DNA from: Lytechinus pictus
Lineage: Eukaryota > Echinodermata > Echinoidea > Temnopleuroida > Toxopneustidae
Direction of reading: 5' to 3'
Length of the DNA: 64,000 bases
Assembly (NCBI RefSeq): GCF_037042905.1
Contig: NC_087258.1
Location: 2,805,001 to 2,869,000, forward strand
This document shows, piece after piece, positions 34,127-45,200 of the stretch. Numbering within the stretch: the stretch's first letter is position 1; each line of letters begins with the position of its first letter. The position numbers were made by a program, and so were the translations under genes. The notes under the pieces are model-generated. The model did not search any database. It saw only the letters and a list, made by a program, of their open reading frames with translations, and was not told where the DNA came from.

Positions 34127-34556
34127 AATTTGGCGCCCCAAGTCAAACATAAATTTGGCACCCACTCCCCATACGAGATTACGGTCAATTTGGCGCCCCC
34201 TTTTCAGGTCAATTTAACGCCCCGGTCAAACATCAATTTGGCGCCCCCTGCCCGCATGAAACATGAATTTTTGCGTCCGAAGACAAACATCAAATTAGCG
34301 CCCCAAAGGTCGGATATGAATTTGGCGCCCCCTCCCTAGGTTGAACATATTTGGCGCCCCACTGAGGACAAACATCAAATTGGCGCCCCTTTGTTGAAAT
34401 CAATTCGGCGCACCCCTAGGTCGAACATCAATTCGGCGCCCCCTAGGTCGGACATCAATTCGCCGCCCATATATCGAACTTCCATTCGGCGCCCCCCCCC
34501 CCTTTGTCGACCATCAATTCGGCGCCCCCTAGGTCGAACATTAATTCAGCGCCCCC
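34127..34556. repeat. GGCGCCCC minisatellite
   Basis: About 15 units of roughly 20-35 bp have the form AAT(T)(T/C)GGCGCCCC(C)..GGTC(G/A)AACATC. The reading frames (NLAPP, SIRRP) result from the repeat. The GGCGCC cores are palindromic. Confidence 0.85.
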
Positions 34557-35297
34557 CTTTATTTATTTATTCAAATATTTTTAATCAGGATGGCAAAATC
34601 AGTTAAAATGCTGTTTTACATCATGGTCCTGACATTAAAAAATACAATTACATGTAAATCAATATAATCTTTTTAAAATGAGTTAAAAATCAAAGTAATA
34701 TCTGAAAATTTGTGCTTAAAGTGATACAACGCAATACAAGAAAATTAACAATATTGTATATATATAACGAAATGAAGTAATGGCATATGAATTAATGGTT
34801 ACATGCAGAACTATATAAAAATCGATAAAAATCAGGATAATAAAACATATAAATAAGTTGAACACTAATGTAAAATAGAAAATAAAAAAAGTGGCACTCT
34901 CTCACTTTTATGTAATGCATAAAAGTGAGAGAGTACATACAAAATTGTGTTTCATGTATTTATAAACCAAACTGAATTATAAATATAAAAAAGGGAGACA
35001 TAATAAATATTAACGAATTTACGATTTACAGTATCTATACAAATATATAGGTACTATAAAAACAATGTGTGGATCTACGTGTATTTGAACAAAATGGTAT
35101 ATACAAATCTATGTACATGAGACTGCAAAACAGGGTTTGGGAATTGGGATATTATATTTTTCTTAAACATTTAAAACTATCAGGTAATGTACATATGAAC
35201 TGCACATCAGGGTCTTAGAATTGATTTCTTGTATTTAAATTTAAAATCATCGAGTGATGTTGCATTGTGGCGGTTACAATACATCTCAATTTCATTA
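34557..35297. other. AT-rich unassigned stretch
   Basis: It contains one short perfect hairpin (ACTCTCTCACTTTTATG .. CATAAAAGTGAGAGAGT, 34896-34935) and otherwise nothing recognisable. Confidence 0.5.
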
Positions 35298-35305
35298 CAT
35301 ATTCG

Positions 35306-35554
35306 CATAGGCGGCGGAAGCGGGGGGGGGGGACGTGTCCCCCCCTAAATTTTAGGTGGGGGGACGAACCCCCCCTTAGTTTTGTTATGATTACCTTTTT
35401 TTTTATTTATTTTTTTTAAATTTTTTTATTTTTTTTTTTGCTTGTCAATTTTTTTTTCTGCGTCCCCCCTAAAATTTTTGGTTGATAACTTTTTTTTTTG
35501 CTTGTCAAAATTTTTTTTGGTCCCCCCTAAAATTTTTGGCCTCCGCCGCCAATG
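35306..35554. mobile_element. 249-bp hAT-type MITE
   Basis: The termini CATAGGCGGCGGAAGC and inverse CATTGGCGGCGGAGGC are flanked by a perfect 8-bp duplication CATATTCG (35298-35305 and 35555-35562). The interior repeats CCCCCCTAAAATTTT and GCTTGTCAA blocks and is very T-rich. Confidence 0.85.
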
Positions 35555-35938
35555 CATATTCGTCCAGGAGCAGTACCATAAGTGTTGCAAGAAAGTAGTT
35601 GCGTCTTTGTTCAATTTTTGGCCACGACAAGTCCGTCATTTACTTAGTATTTCTCGTAATCAAAGTTTTTCGTGACTATTCTTGTTGTTCTTTTTTGTGT
35701 TCTCAACAATTTCTTTTTGTAAACTTCTTGGCAAGTACCCCATACAGAACATGCATAATCATAGCATGGTTGAATTGTGGATTTTTTCTCTTTCTCTTCT
35801 TCTTTCCCTCCTTTTTCTCCCCTTTTCTTTTCCTCTTTTTAGCGCCCCGTTTTCGCATACCCGTTGGACCCGGGCCCCGAGCCCCCCCCCCCCAGAATAC
35901 GCGCATACTCCAAGCACTAATGCAGTAAGGACAGAACT

Positions 35939-36376
35939 GGGGAGCATTTCATGAAAGGACTTGTCAGACGTTTTATCAGACAAGTCCTACTTTATCCGAC
36001 AGTTACTATAGTAACAGTGCTTCTCAGCCAATCAAAATCAAGGAAAGTTGTCAGATCTGACAACTTGTCGGACAAAAATGTTGATGAAACGCTCCCCTGG
36101 AGTTCTGCGAATAGAGCGTCTGATAAGTGTAACAATACGGGCTGCAAAATTCTGTAATTTTTGTATAGCATGAGAGTTGGAATTGTGGAAGCTTAAACAA
36201 AAGAAAATTGCCAAAATCTAGTCGAGATGATACTAGGGGACCGTTTCATCATTTTTGTCCGACAAGTTGTCAGATCTGACATCTTTCCTTGATTCTGATT
36301 GGCTGATGTGAAAGGCACTGTTACTATATACTGTCGGATAAAACGTCCGACCAGTACTTTCATGAAACTCTTCCCG
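35939..36376. mobile_element. Inverted pair of a TTTCATGAAA..CTTGTC MITE
   Basis: Left arm (35939-36100) and right arm (36238-36376) are inverted copies sharing TTATC(A/C)GACA, AGTTGTCAGATCTGACA, CAATCA(A/G)AATCAAGGAAAG and TTTCATGAAA. This is one foldback element or two facing insertions. Confidence 0.65.
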
Positions 36377-36550
36377 AGCAGCAAGCATTATCTTTTCCGT
36401 AGCGCAGCGGGTTAAATGCTTGCGATGCCTAAATTACGTACACACCTTCACCTGACTGCAGCAGGGATCTGGGCAGACATACCGCCCTTTCACGCGGTAA
36501 AATAATCGTAATTTGAATGATGATTCCAGTGAAAAATGACAAATATTTAG

Positions 36551-36720
36551 CAGGGGCCGCGGAAGCGGGAGGGCTGGGGGGCTTCAGCCCCCCCCCCCCA
36601 CTTTTCCCCAAAACCGTGTACAAAAACGTAAAAATGACCATAGGATTGTGATTTTTTGCATGGTCAGCCCCCCCACTTTTGGCTCAGCCCCCCGCTTTGA
36701 AAACCGTTCCGCGGCCCCTG
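36551..36720. mobile_element. 170-bp MITE with CAGGGGCCGCGGAA termini
   Basis: The inverted ends CAGGGGCCGCGGAAGCG and CGTTCCGCGGCCCCTG have TTTAG on each side (36546-36550, 36721-36725). The interior has CAGCCCCCC repeats. Confidence 0.7.
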
Positions 36721-36779
36721 TTTAGCACGTGTGAAACCAAACTAGAACATGATGAGAATCACGAACGCTAATCACAGAA

Positions 36780-36920
36780 TAGCAATCATCATTACAATGA
36801 TGATTCAAGATTCACGTGTGAAAAGGCCCAATGATGATTCAAGATTCACGTGTGAAAGGCCCATAGACATTGGGCCCTTTCACACGTGAATCTTGAATCA
36901 TCATTGAAAAGTTGCGAGAA
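36780..36920. repeat. Direct-plus-inverted repeat of CAAGATTCACGTGTGAAA
   Basis: ATGATGATTCAAGATTCACG occurs twice directly (about 36798 and 36831) and once inverted (about 36884-36912), followed or preceded by the GGCCC block. It can form a large hairpin. Confidence 0.75.
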
Positions 36921-37340
36921 AGCGAACCGAGCAGGTATTTTTTTCTTTTTGATTTTATTAAAATAACCAATTTGGAATAGAATTTGACATAACACCAAGA
37001 GAAAGATATTATAATCACCCATTTCCTTTTCTTTCCCGGGCCTTTCTCATTTTTACTTGGTCAAGAAACCCTTTTGATGGGGGGGGGGGTCTTGAGGAGC
37101 CACCCCCCTCCCATCGGCACGCCAGTGTAACGAGAGCATCTCTTGCAGGCATGAGAATGAGAGTAAAAATAGAGTTACAAAAAGTTAATTTATGACAGTA
37201 TTTAATTTTTCATGACAGTATTAAATTTATTTTCGACCACTTTGTTCTGTTGAAAATAAAATGAAATAAAATTGAAAAAAGTAACTTCTTACACACATGA
37301 GCTCAACTCAAGGAATGACAACTAGGAGCCGGCCCTCCTA

Positions 37341-37628
37341 CACTGTTTAAAAACCCTGCTTTTACAGAAAAAATGAGAATTTGCATAATGCAATAACAGA
37401 TTCATTCTGTAAATTCATAAAACAGGAATTTTTCTGAAATTTAACAGAACAGGTCTGTTTAAAAAAGGGGAAAGGGGGTTTTATTTAAGGAAATTTGGAA
37501 GGTTACGTAGCCTACACCAAATACCAATTTCCTGTAATTTTACGCAATCTGGTAAGATAACACGTTCTCGAGACTCTGCTGCAGCTGCAGGAACTTCTTT
37601 TATTTTAAGGATAAATTTTCTAACAGTG
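37341..37628. mobile_element. 288-bp Tc1/mariner-type MITE
   Basis: The termini CACTGTTTAAAAA and inverse CACTGTTAGAAAA have TA on both sides (37339-37340, 37629-37630). No coding content. Confidence 0.75.
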
Positions 37629-37859
37629 TAGATCTTCCTAGGCTTATTTGATAAGTATTTTGTTGCCATAAAAAAAGAAAATGCAATATAAAAGCTTGCT
37701 TGCTTATTCAATTGAGCAACAGTAAAGAATCTCTCAAAATTTGAAATTCTGCAAATTCATCGTTCAAAATGTTCTGTCTTTCTTTTATTTAGTTTTGCAA
37801 AAGTTCTTCATTAAGACGGGCTCTATTCATCTTTTGTAATGATCATGATCATCTTCCTA

Positions 37860-38035
37860 TACATGAATAATTCGGCGCGAAGCACGATCAAAAGGATTTT
37901 GACATTCTGATCTGAAACTGGATAATAAATATTTAAGCACGTTTTGAATTAAGAACAAGCTGCCATCTTTTCCCCCCTTTTCCCACCGCCAATGGGGGGG
38001 GGGGGGGGGGGGGGGGGGTGCGCGACTAATTGGCC
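37860..38035. repeat. Fragment of a GCGAAGC-type hAT element with a 25-nt G run
   Basis: GGCGCGAAGCACGATCAAAA matches the array units at 31.3-34.1 kb, and CCGCCAATGGGGG resembles their element ends. Positions 37994-38018 are 25 consecutive G. Confidence 0.55.
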
Positions 38036-38682
38036 CCTCTGGATCTAAATATGTAAGATATTTTTTGTTGCTTGTGAATCGATTGCAGCTTGTGAATAGG
38101 CCTCTATTGTTTATTATTTGTAGTCCTATATTGCAAACATTGAGGGGGACAAAATAATGTCTCTCACGAGCAAGAAAAAAGTCAAGGTCAGTTGAGGTTG
38201 CCACAAGTTTCTAAACCACTTTCTGTTTTAAAATCATATTTTATTTCTACCTCATCATAACATGATGTGAAAATATTGAAAAACGAAATAACATATTCAT
38301 TAACATAATTGAATCAGAAATTATATAAAAAACAATTTAAAATGATTATAAGTAAAACTAAAAATCATTCTATACACATGCATTTCTGTAACAATTTACA
38401 ATCACAAAGGGAAAACACTAACATACTAATAATCTATAGATAAATCTCAAGTTGAATATGAAATTGAGGAAGATATGTAAAAAAACACACACACACACGA
38501 CGCAAGCACACAAAAGAAAACACACACACACGCTTTATCCTTCCGGGTATCCATCTTGCCCCCTCCCCCAATAAACAAAGCATAGAAGAAAGAAAAAAAA
38601 AAGGGGGGGGGGGACATAGAGAGGAAAATAAGAACAAAAACAAACAAAAATAAAAATAAACAAAATATAATACGGACCTCAC
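38036..38682. other. Unassigned stretch with CA and G repeats
   Basis: There are (CA)n tracts at 38487-38530 and a 10-nt G run near 38602. No further exon of the divergent transcript was found. Confidence 0.4.
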
Positions 38683-38779
38683 CTATAGGGAGGACTGCTA
38701 CTGGGGTAGAGGGCTGTGAGGCTGATTCTTCAAATTGTTCCCATTTCCTAAGGTGAAATGACAAAGTTCCCCTTTCCAT
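38683..38779 (-). CDS. Putative first coding exon of a divergent transcript (partial, unidentified)
   Basis: This exon encodes 32 codons plus one base (MERGTLSFHLRKWEQFEESA..., ending VAVLPI) and ends at a CTATAG/GTGAGG donor. An in-frame TAA lies 36 nt before the ATG. The composition is coding-like rather than low-complexity, and it sits 400 bp head-to-head from the WD40 gene start. I could not find a following exon in frame. If it splices to the first MFSD8-like exon (27997) it would make a 38-codon upstream ORF instead of a separate protein. I do not recognise the sequence. It could be a chance ORF. Confidence 0.45.
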
Positions 38780-39178
38780 TGCAAGATTTTTTATCTTCTT
38801 TTCTTTTCGTTTCCCTTAATAAATAGCGGGATAAATAGGCCCTAATAATTCATGAGACCTGTGTACCGGGCCTGTGTAGCGCACTTTCCATCTTGATTAG
38901 ATGCTCAAGGTCTCTGATAAGATCGCATACGGTACTACTTTTGGAAGTAACCCGAAACAAGCCAAAAAATTGTAATGTATCTATTTTTTTATTATTATTT
39001 CATTTATTTATCTTGGAATTTTATCACAGTGATCGGAACACACTCTGCTAGTATACACCGTACTACAGTGTTTTCAACGCAACTGTTCGTAGTGAGCACT
39101 CTCTGTAATTTGGAATCTTTAATCGCTCTTTACTTTAGATTTTGATGACGTTCAAACTAACACAGGATTCTCCTCACG
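38780..39178. promoter_or_regulatory. Candidate bidirectional promoter interval
   Basis: This roughly 400-bp interval lies between the divergent exon on the minus strand and the WD40 gene ATG on the plus strand. It lacks recognisable transposons, unlike its surroundings. No TATA box or initiator could be placed with confidence. The call rests only on geometry. Confidence 0.3.
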
Positions 39179-39295
39179 ATGGACGAAGAAAACACTAATA
39201 TTGTTGCCGAAATTCGCAAGCTAAGGAAAAAGCTACGTCAGATTGAAAATTTGGAACGTTTGGACAGACCATTAAATCACGAAGAAAATCTAAAG
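39179..39295 (+). CDS. WD40 gene exon 1 (residues 1-39)
   Basis: It starts at ATG 39179 and ends at a GTTAGA donor, and encodes MDEENTNIVA plus EIRKLRKKLRQIENLERLDR and PLNHEENLK. The KLRKKLRQIE core is the part that resembles PYM/eIF2A. The in-frame TAA 21 nt upstream excludes an upstream extension within this exon. Confidence 0.85.
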
Positions 39296-42200
39296 GTTAG
39301 AAACTGAGGAGAATCCTCATGATTTTGTCGCGGATCAACTCTTGGCAACGACAACGTCAACGACACGTACTCACATCGTGTGTGAACAGAATGAAGTCCA
39401 TATCAATTAAGTTTATGTCGGGTACCGCATTCAAATGGTGTCGCCCGCAGATCTGAGAGCTGTGTTTTTTTTACTTGTAGGAGGGGGGGGGGGGGGGGGC
39501 ATGTCTGAGCAACATGAATTCCCACAAAATTTTCAGTCAGTATTGTTTCTTGTAAAATCTTATGAATAAGTGTGCCAGAAATTATAATCGTGACAGAGAA
39601 CAATTTGTCTTTTTTGACTTGGTCTTTGAAGTTTGATTGAAGTTTGATTTTGAAATGGAACGAACCGTCCGTGGCCAGTAGATCTAGGATTACTTTTACT
39701 CCCATATTATAGGAATCTATTCTAGAGCTGTTAAGTGTTGTCATCATGGCTGTCATGATTTGCAAAAGTTTGTTAATGTTACTAGATCTCTACACCAAAG
39801 TCAATGCGTTTTTTCTTTTCATGAGCTTGAGTTGAGATCGACAATGCCAAATGAACACCAAACAAACTTGAAAATTGAAATGAAGTAGGGGGCATATATG
39901 TGTTCTTTCTTGACAGGTTCCATGTCATGGGCATAGCAAATTATTACTAATAGAACTTACACAGTTACAGGCTACATGTAGTAGGGTGTCTGGAGAAAAA
40001 TATTTTTTTTCTTATTTCAAGAAAACATCACATTTTCTTTGTGAATTTGAAGAGAAATGACCTTCAGACTGACAGAAATGTAACATTTTTGAAAAAAATC
40101 TGATTATTGGCTGCAAAAAAGAAGAATGAAATTGGGTCAATTTTCAGCATTTCTCTGCCATAGACTGTGTAGTTAAGAAATGGACACACACAAATCCAAA
40201 TTTTTAGCTTCCGAGAGCTGTTATAAATTTATTATTAATGCCAAAAACTTGTCCATAAAGAGCCCAATATGATTTTTTATGCTCTTTCTGATGGTATGAT
40301 TTTTATAAAGATTTGGAAACCAGATCACAATGAAAAATTGTGACAAAGTGAAAAAAATTGTGCAAAACAGAAATTTCATTTTCCCATAGAAAACGCATGG
40401 GGAAATGGCAATCTCAACACACACAAAAATAAGGGTTTGCAATTTATCTCTAAATCCTTATTTAAAATGATCATATAAACTTGTCCTTACTGTCAAAAGA
40501 AGCCCCTGAATTTTCTCTTTCCATACATGCCAAACACAAGTTAATAATCAATTCAGATCACATTTTTCTAGTAGCCTGAACTTCCCGAAAAAAATGTGCC
40601 ACATTTTCCCCTAAATCAGCCTCTCTTATGCTGACACTTTTCAGTGTGGCTTCAGACACCCTACATGTAGTCTTTATAGTCATAATCATATGACTTCTGT
40701 TATGAAATAGTTTTAATTTTTAGATATATGCAAGTTCTGTTTCACTCATTCAATCCTTCAGTCTTTCAAGTAGCAGATCTTAAATTTACTCCCTCTGTAT
40801 ACCCAGTTGTTGTGTGTCCGGACAGGTTGTGTGTCCAGACAATCAATTTTAGAAAGTCATTTGGAAAAATTTGCAAGCGAAGTTTCATAATTTTTTAGTA
40901 CAAAATGTAAGGAAATATTAGAGAACAAAATAGAAGATGATTGCAACTATTGAATTCATATTCTTAGTGCAATCCAAAGACAAAAAAGAAGGCTTCAAAA
41001 ATATAAAGTGTCCGGACACCCGACCCCCCATCCTACATCTACCTGGATTCCTCTTGACATTTACCTTAAAACACTTCTTAAAACTTGTTCCTGTTTAGTT
41101 CTTGAATCCTATTATCAATTACACTAAATGTAACAAATTTGTAGAAATTGAATATATCAAATCATTCTACATGTAGTTCTCATTGCTAGTTCATTGTGAT
41201 TTTACTAATATTTAGGGAATATTGGATGGCCTTGAGTGGGATGCGAAGAAATATTGTACGAGCTGAAGAAGTCAGAGATTAATCCAATATTGTTCTTCAG
41301 CAAGTAACAATATTTCTACGCATCCCACGAAAATTGGTCTTCCAATATTATTATTATTTAGATACCCTTACAAAGCTAAACATAAAGTAATGAAGCAAAA
41401 AAAAATTGTTTTTAGTAACCATCATTAATGGCAATCCTGTAAATCATGAGCATGGCGCCCGAGTATTGTCATTAAAAAAAAAGAAATCTCTGTAGTAAAG
41501 ATGCGCTAGCGTATAGTGCAAGCGCATTTGAATTCAATAAATTGACGCTCCTTTACCACACCTGGCAACTACGCAATGCAATTTCATTGTGACGTAACAA
41601 TAGCTTCATGCCCACAATAATTTTTTGACCAATGATAATCTTGTGGGCAGGGCAAAATATTCATTTCGTCTAATATTTTCAATATTGGATGGTTTTCATA
41701 GGCATGCACGTTAAAAATCAGTTTTAATATTTTGTCTCTTTGAAACAACCTCGCAAGACGTCAAAAAATATCTGGGCCTCTAAAACCCTACATCTAAATA
41801 ATATTAAATATTTACATTTTATTGATAGACATATGCCAAACGTAATTTCAATTACCGCATCCTATGTGTTAAATATTTTTATGTTTTATCAGTAATTTCA
41901 ACCATCAATATTAGTTTTGTGAATTGTTTTATACTCCATATTTCTTGATCTGTAAAGTGTATAGACATTTTATATCTACTATAGATGTAGGTGCGCTTAA
42001 TGAATTCATCTTAATTCCTTAATACCTGAAAGAGAATAGTTACAGCTATTTTAATACCTAAAGGAGGTTACCTCAAAAGAAAAATAGGATATCAATCCGT
42101 CTCATCTGTAAAAACAAACAAAAAAAACGCAGGCATATCATCTTCTTTGATTTGTCTTTCAGGTTGCCAAGAAGGGTGCTGTCCGCTCCCTCCTCCAAGA

Positions 42201-45200
42201 GAAGGTAAAATTTGTTCAAGAAGTCATCTCCACCACCCCTGAGACTTCAACCAGCACGCCAGACTCTGAAACCAATCCCCCAGTCCCTAAGAACTCCCCT
42301 GACCCAACTCCAGAGGAAGACTCTGAGGGTGGTTGGGAGACCAAGATGAAGAGAAGTCGTGATCATTTGGAGAGTGCTGATAGTGAGGCAGTCGATAAAA
42401 GACGAGATGAGAGCACAAGCCCTGAGAAGATGAAGAGAGTTATGGATGATGGGAAGGTTGTGACAAGTAAGGGTGGAGGAGATACCAAGACAACCACAAT
42501 ACAGGGTTTAGGAGCAGGACAATCTAAAAAAGGTAAGCATTAAATCGACCTGCCATTGACAAATCATGGGGAAATTGAATCAATACAAAATTTGCAAAAG
42601 GCCAATTGACTTGCAAATTATAATCCGTCCGTCATGAGAGCCCGTCGGACTTATGAGATAAAAGTTCGGACAGCACAAATTTGGCCGAACTCGTGATCGT
42701 TATTCACCTCAGGTTTTCGCAGTTCTAGTTTCCAACAATCCCAATTCCTAGACTCAAAGCAGGTATCTTGATTGCTAAACCAAAATAAAGTTACATGTTT
42801 TAAAGTGAAAACACGCAGTTTACTTCTGGTTGGTTAGTCTACTAACAATCGCTCTCCGAGATTAGACATTCCAGACCTGCCGGCTTCTATTACATAACAC
42901 CCCCAGGCATGCAACCGAGTGAAAGACTTGAATCACTTCTCTGTTCTGAGATTGGCCTTGATTTCTCCATGATTTGTCAATGGAAGGTCGCTTTAATAGC
43001 CCGTGAAGTGAATTAGATGTGGCCCAGGCCAGGTCCATTTCCGGGGGCCACTTTTGTTCAGGCCTACTGCCTAAAAATCAGAAACTTTTATAAAGCTTTA
43101 TCACTGCAATGAATTTGGGATTAGCCAGCAATCTATTTCTTTCAAGGCTCTATTTAGCATTTTGGGGGCAAATTTGCCACAAGGCCTCTCTGCTTTCATG
43201 TGTGTGATTCACTGCTACCTGCACAGTCCATGACGACTATTTAATTCCAAAATTGTATTTGTAAGCTTTAAAAATTTAGTTCAGTTAATCAAACTAGAAA
43301 TATGCAGCCACTCATACCTATATACTGTTAGCCACAATAATCTGTCACTAAAAATGTATTGCATTCAAAATTTTGTTATGTAAATCAAACTAGAAAATTC
43401 ATTTATTTTATCTTCATTTTGTCATTGTATTCTGTACTGTGACATTTGAAATATCCAACATTAATAATCTTCATGTGAGGGTATCTCTGGATGTATTTTC
43501 AAATGAGATTTTAAAATGTTTAATTTGCTATTCTGTTCTATTTTATTTCAGCATCTCAGAAATCACCAGCAAAAGGTCAGTCTGCGCTGGAGAAGAAGAG
43601 AGAGAAATGGTCAAGGATGGTATTCAGTGTCCAAGATATAGATGGCCATAATGATCTGATCACCAGTGTAGATTGCAAGGACAATGTTATTCTTTCTGGA
43701 AGGTACAGTACCAGGGCCCTGTTGCATAAAATATACTTTTATGGTTACTACCTTGAAATCCTTGATTTTGATTGGCTGTTAGGTCATGTTAGCATGGTAG
43801 TTACCATTGGATAGCAAAGTTACTATAATAGTATACAAATATACAATGACACTCGAGGATCTGGCTAAAACTATTCGCATCGAAGGAACTTCATATAATA
43901 CTATTCTCCCGAGGGCCATCGGCCCGAGGGAGAATAGTACTATGTGATGTTCCTGAGTGCAAATAGTTTTAGCCAGTTCCGAGAATGGGTCATTGTATAT
44001 TTGTTTTATATCCCTTCCACTCATATATATTCTTCATACGATATTCTTTGTTGATACCCGACTTTTACAGTAAAACGATTTTTAATAAGTCGATGATGGA
44101 ACAATCGTTTAGAAGTTGAGAAAACAATATGCCTTGCCGTATTGATCGTCTCTTCAGCGAGCGCACCTGGTTAGTGCAGCTCGCCGAAAGTTTCCCGTGG
44201 TATGCAGTAGAGAGTACCGTTGGGCTGAGCAGCGCTTTGCTCGCATCGCGCCGCACAGCTCGCGAATCGAGTAGGGGGGCGGGGTCAAAAAACGTATAGT
44301 TCACTTTTTCCCTAGGGAAAAAATGGACTATGCGTGACGTGAGCAAGGAAAATGAACTATTTCATGGCAAACATTTTTCGTAGTAAAACTATTCTTTTTC
44401 TCCTTGTGTACACTCTCAATACAACAATCTTAAGTAAGGGATATAATAAAATTTATGCAATGGGGCCCGGCACATATCTAGAGGAGCATGAACGTGTGTG
44501 CAGGGGGGGGGGGGGGGAGAATTACTACTTTATTATCAATTGCAATGTATTGAAAGTATTTTGTGACATCTTCTTAAAGTCAGTTGGGCATCATATTTCA
44601 TGAGGAGTGGATTATTATTTGCTGACCCGAGACTTTATGAAAAGCATTGGAAATACCTGTAACAGAGGCATCTGGTGTACCAGCGAGAAATTCCTCGGCC
44701 ATGCCTGATGACGGCAAGGTAAAGTGAGATAATGACTTTCCAGTGGCATTATATAACGTGTGCTTCTCATAAATCCTGATCTACCTTGGTTCTACTATGT
44801 AATTTATATCTGAGTGGTGTCAAATTCTCCATGATAGCAGAAGACGATGCTCCTTTAAAGTAATTTGTCTGTGTTTTCTTGTTCATTTTAAAAACTTTTA
44901 ACGCTCCTAAATCATGGCGCAAGCCAACTGTTTGGAGTAGAAATTGGAAGAATTGGGTTCAAACATATGAAAGTACCCCTAGGTGAATGGACACATCTTT
45001 CCTGTAGTGATACTAACTAAATTCTGTTGGTTTGATTATGATTTTATACCATTTCAGTCGAGACACCACAGTGAAAGCCTGGAACGGTAGGACGGGTGAT
45101 GAGAGGTGTAGTCTTGGAGGTCATAGCGGTGCTGTTACATCTGTCTATCTGCTTACCAGGGAGCAAAACCAAGCATTAGGTTCGTGTCAGAATTTTTCCT

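Noticed and set aside
34124..34606. NLAPP / SIRRP repeat protein
   Set aside because: It follows from the GGCGCCCC minisatellite, and unit lengths not divisible by three break the frame repeatedly.
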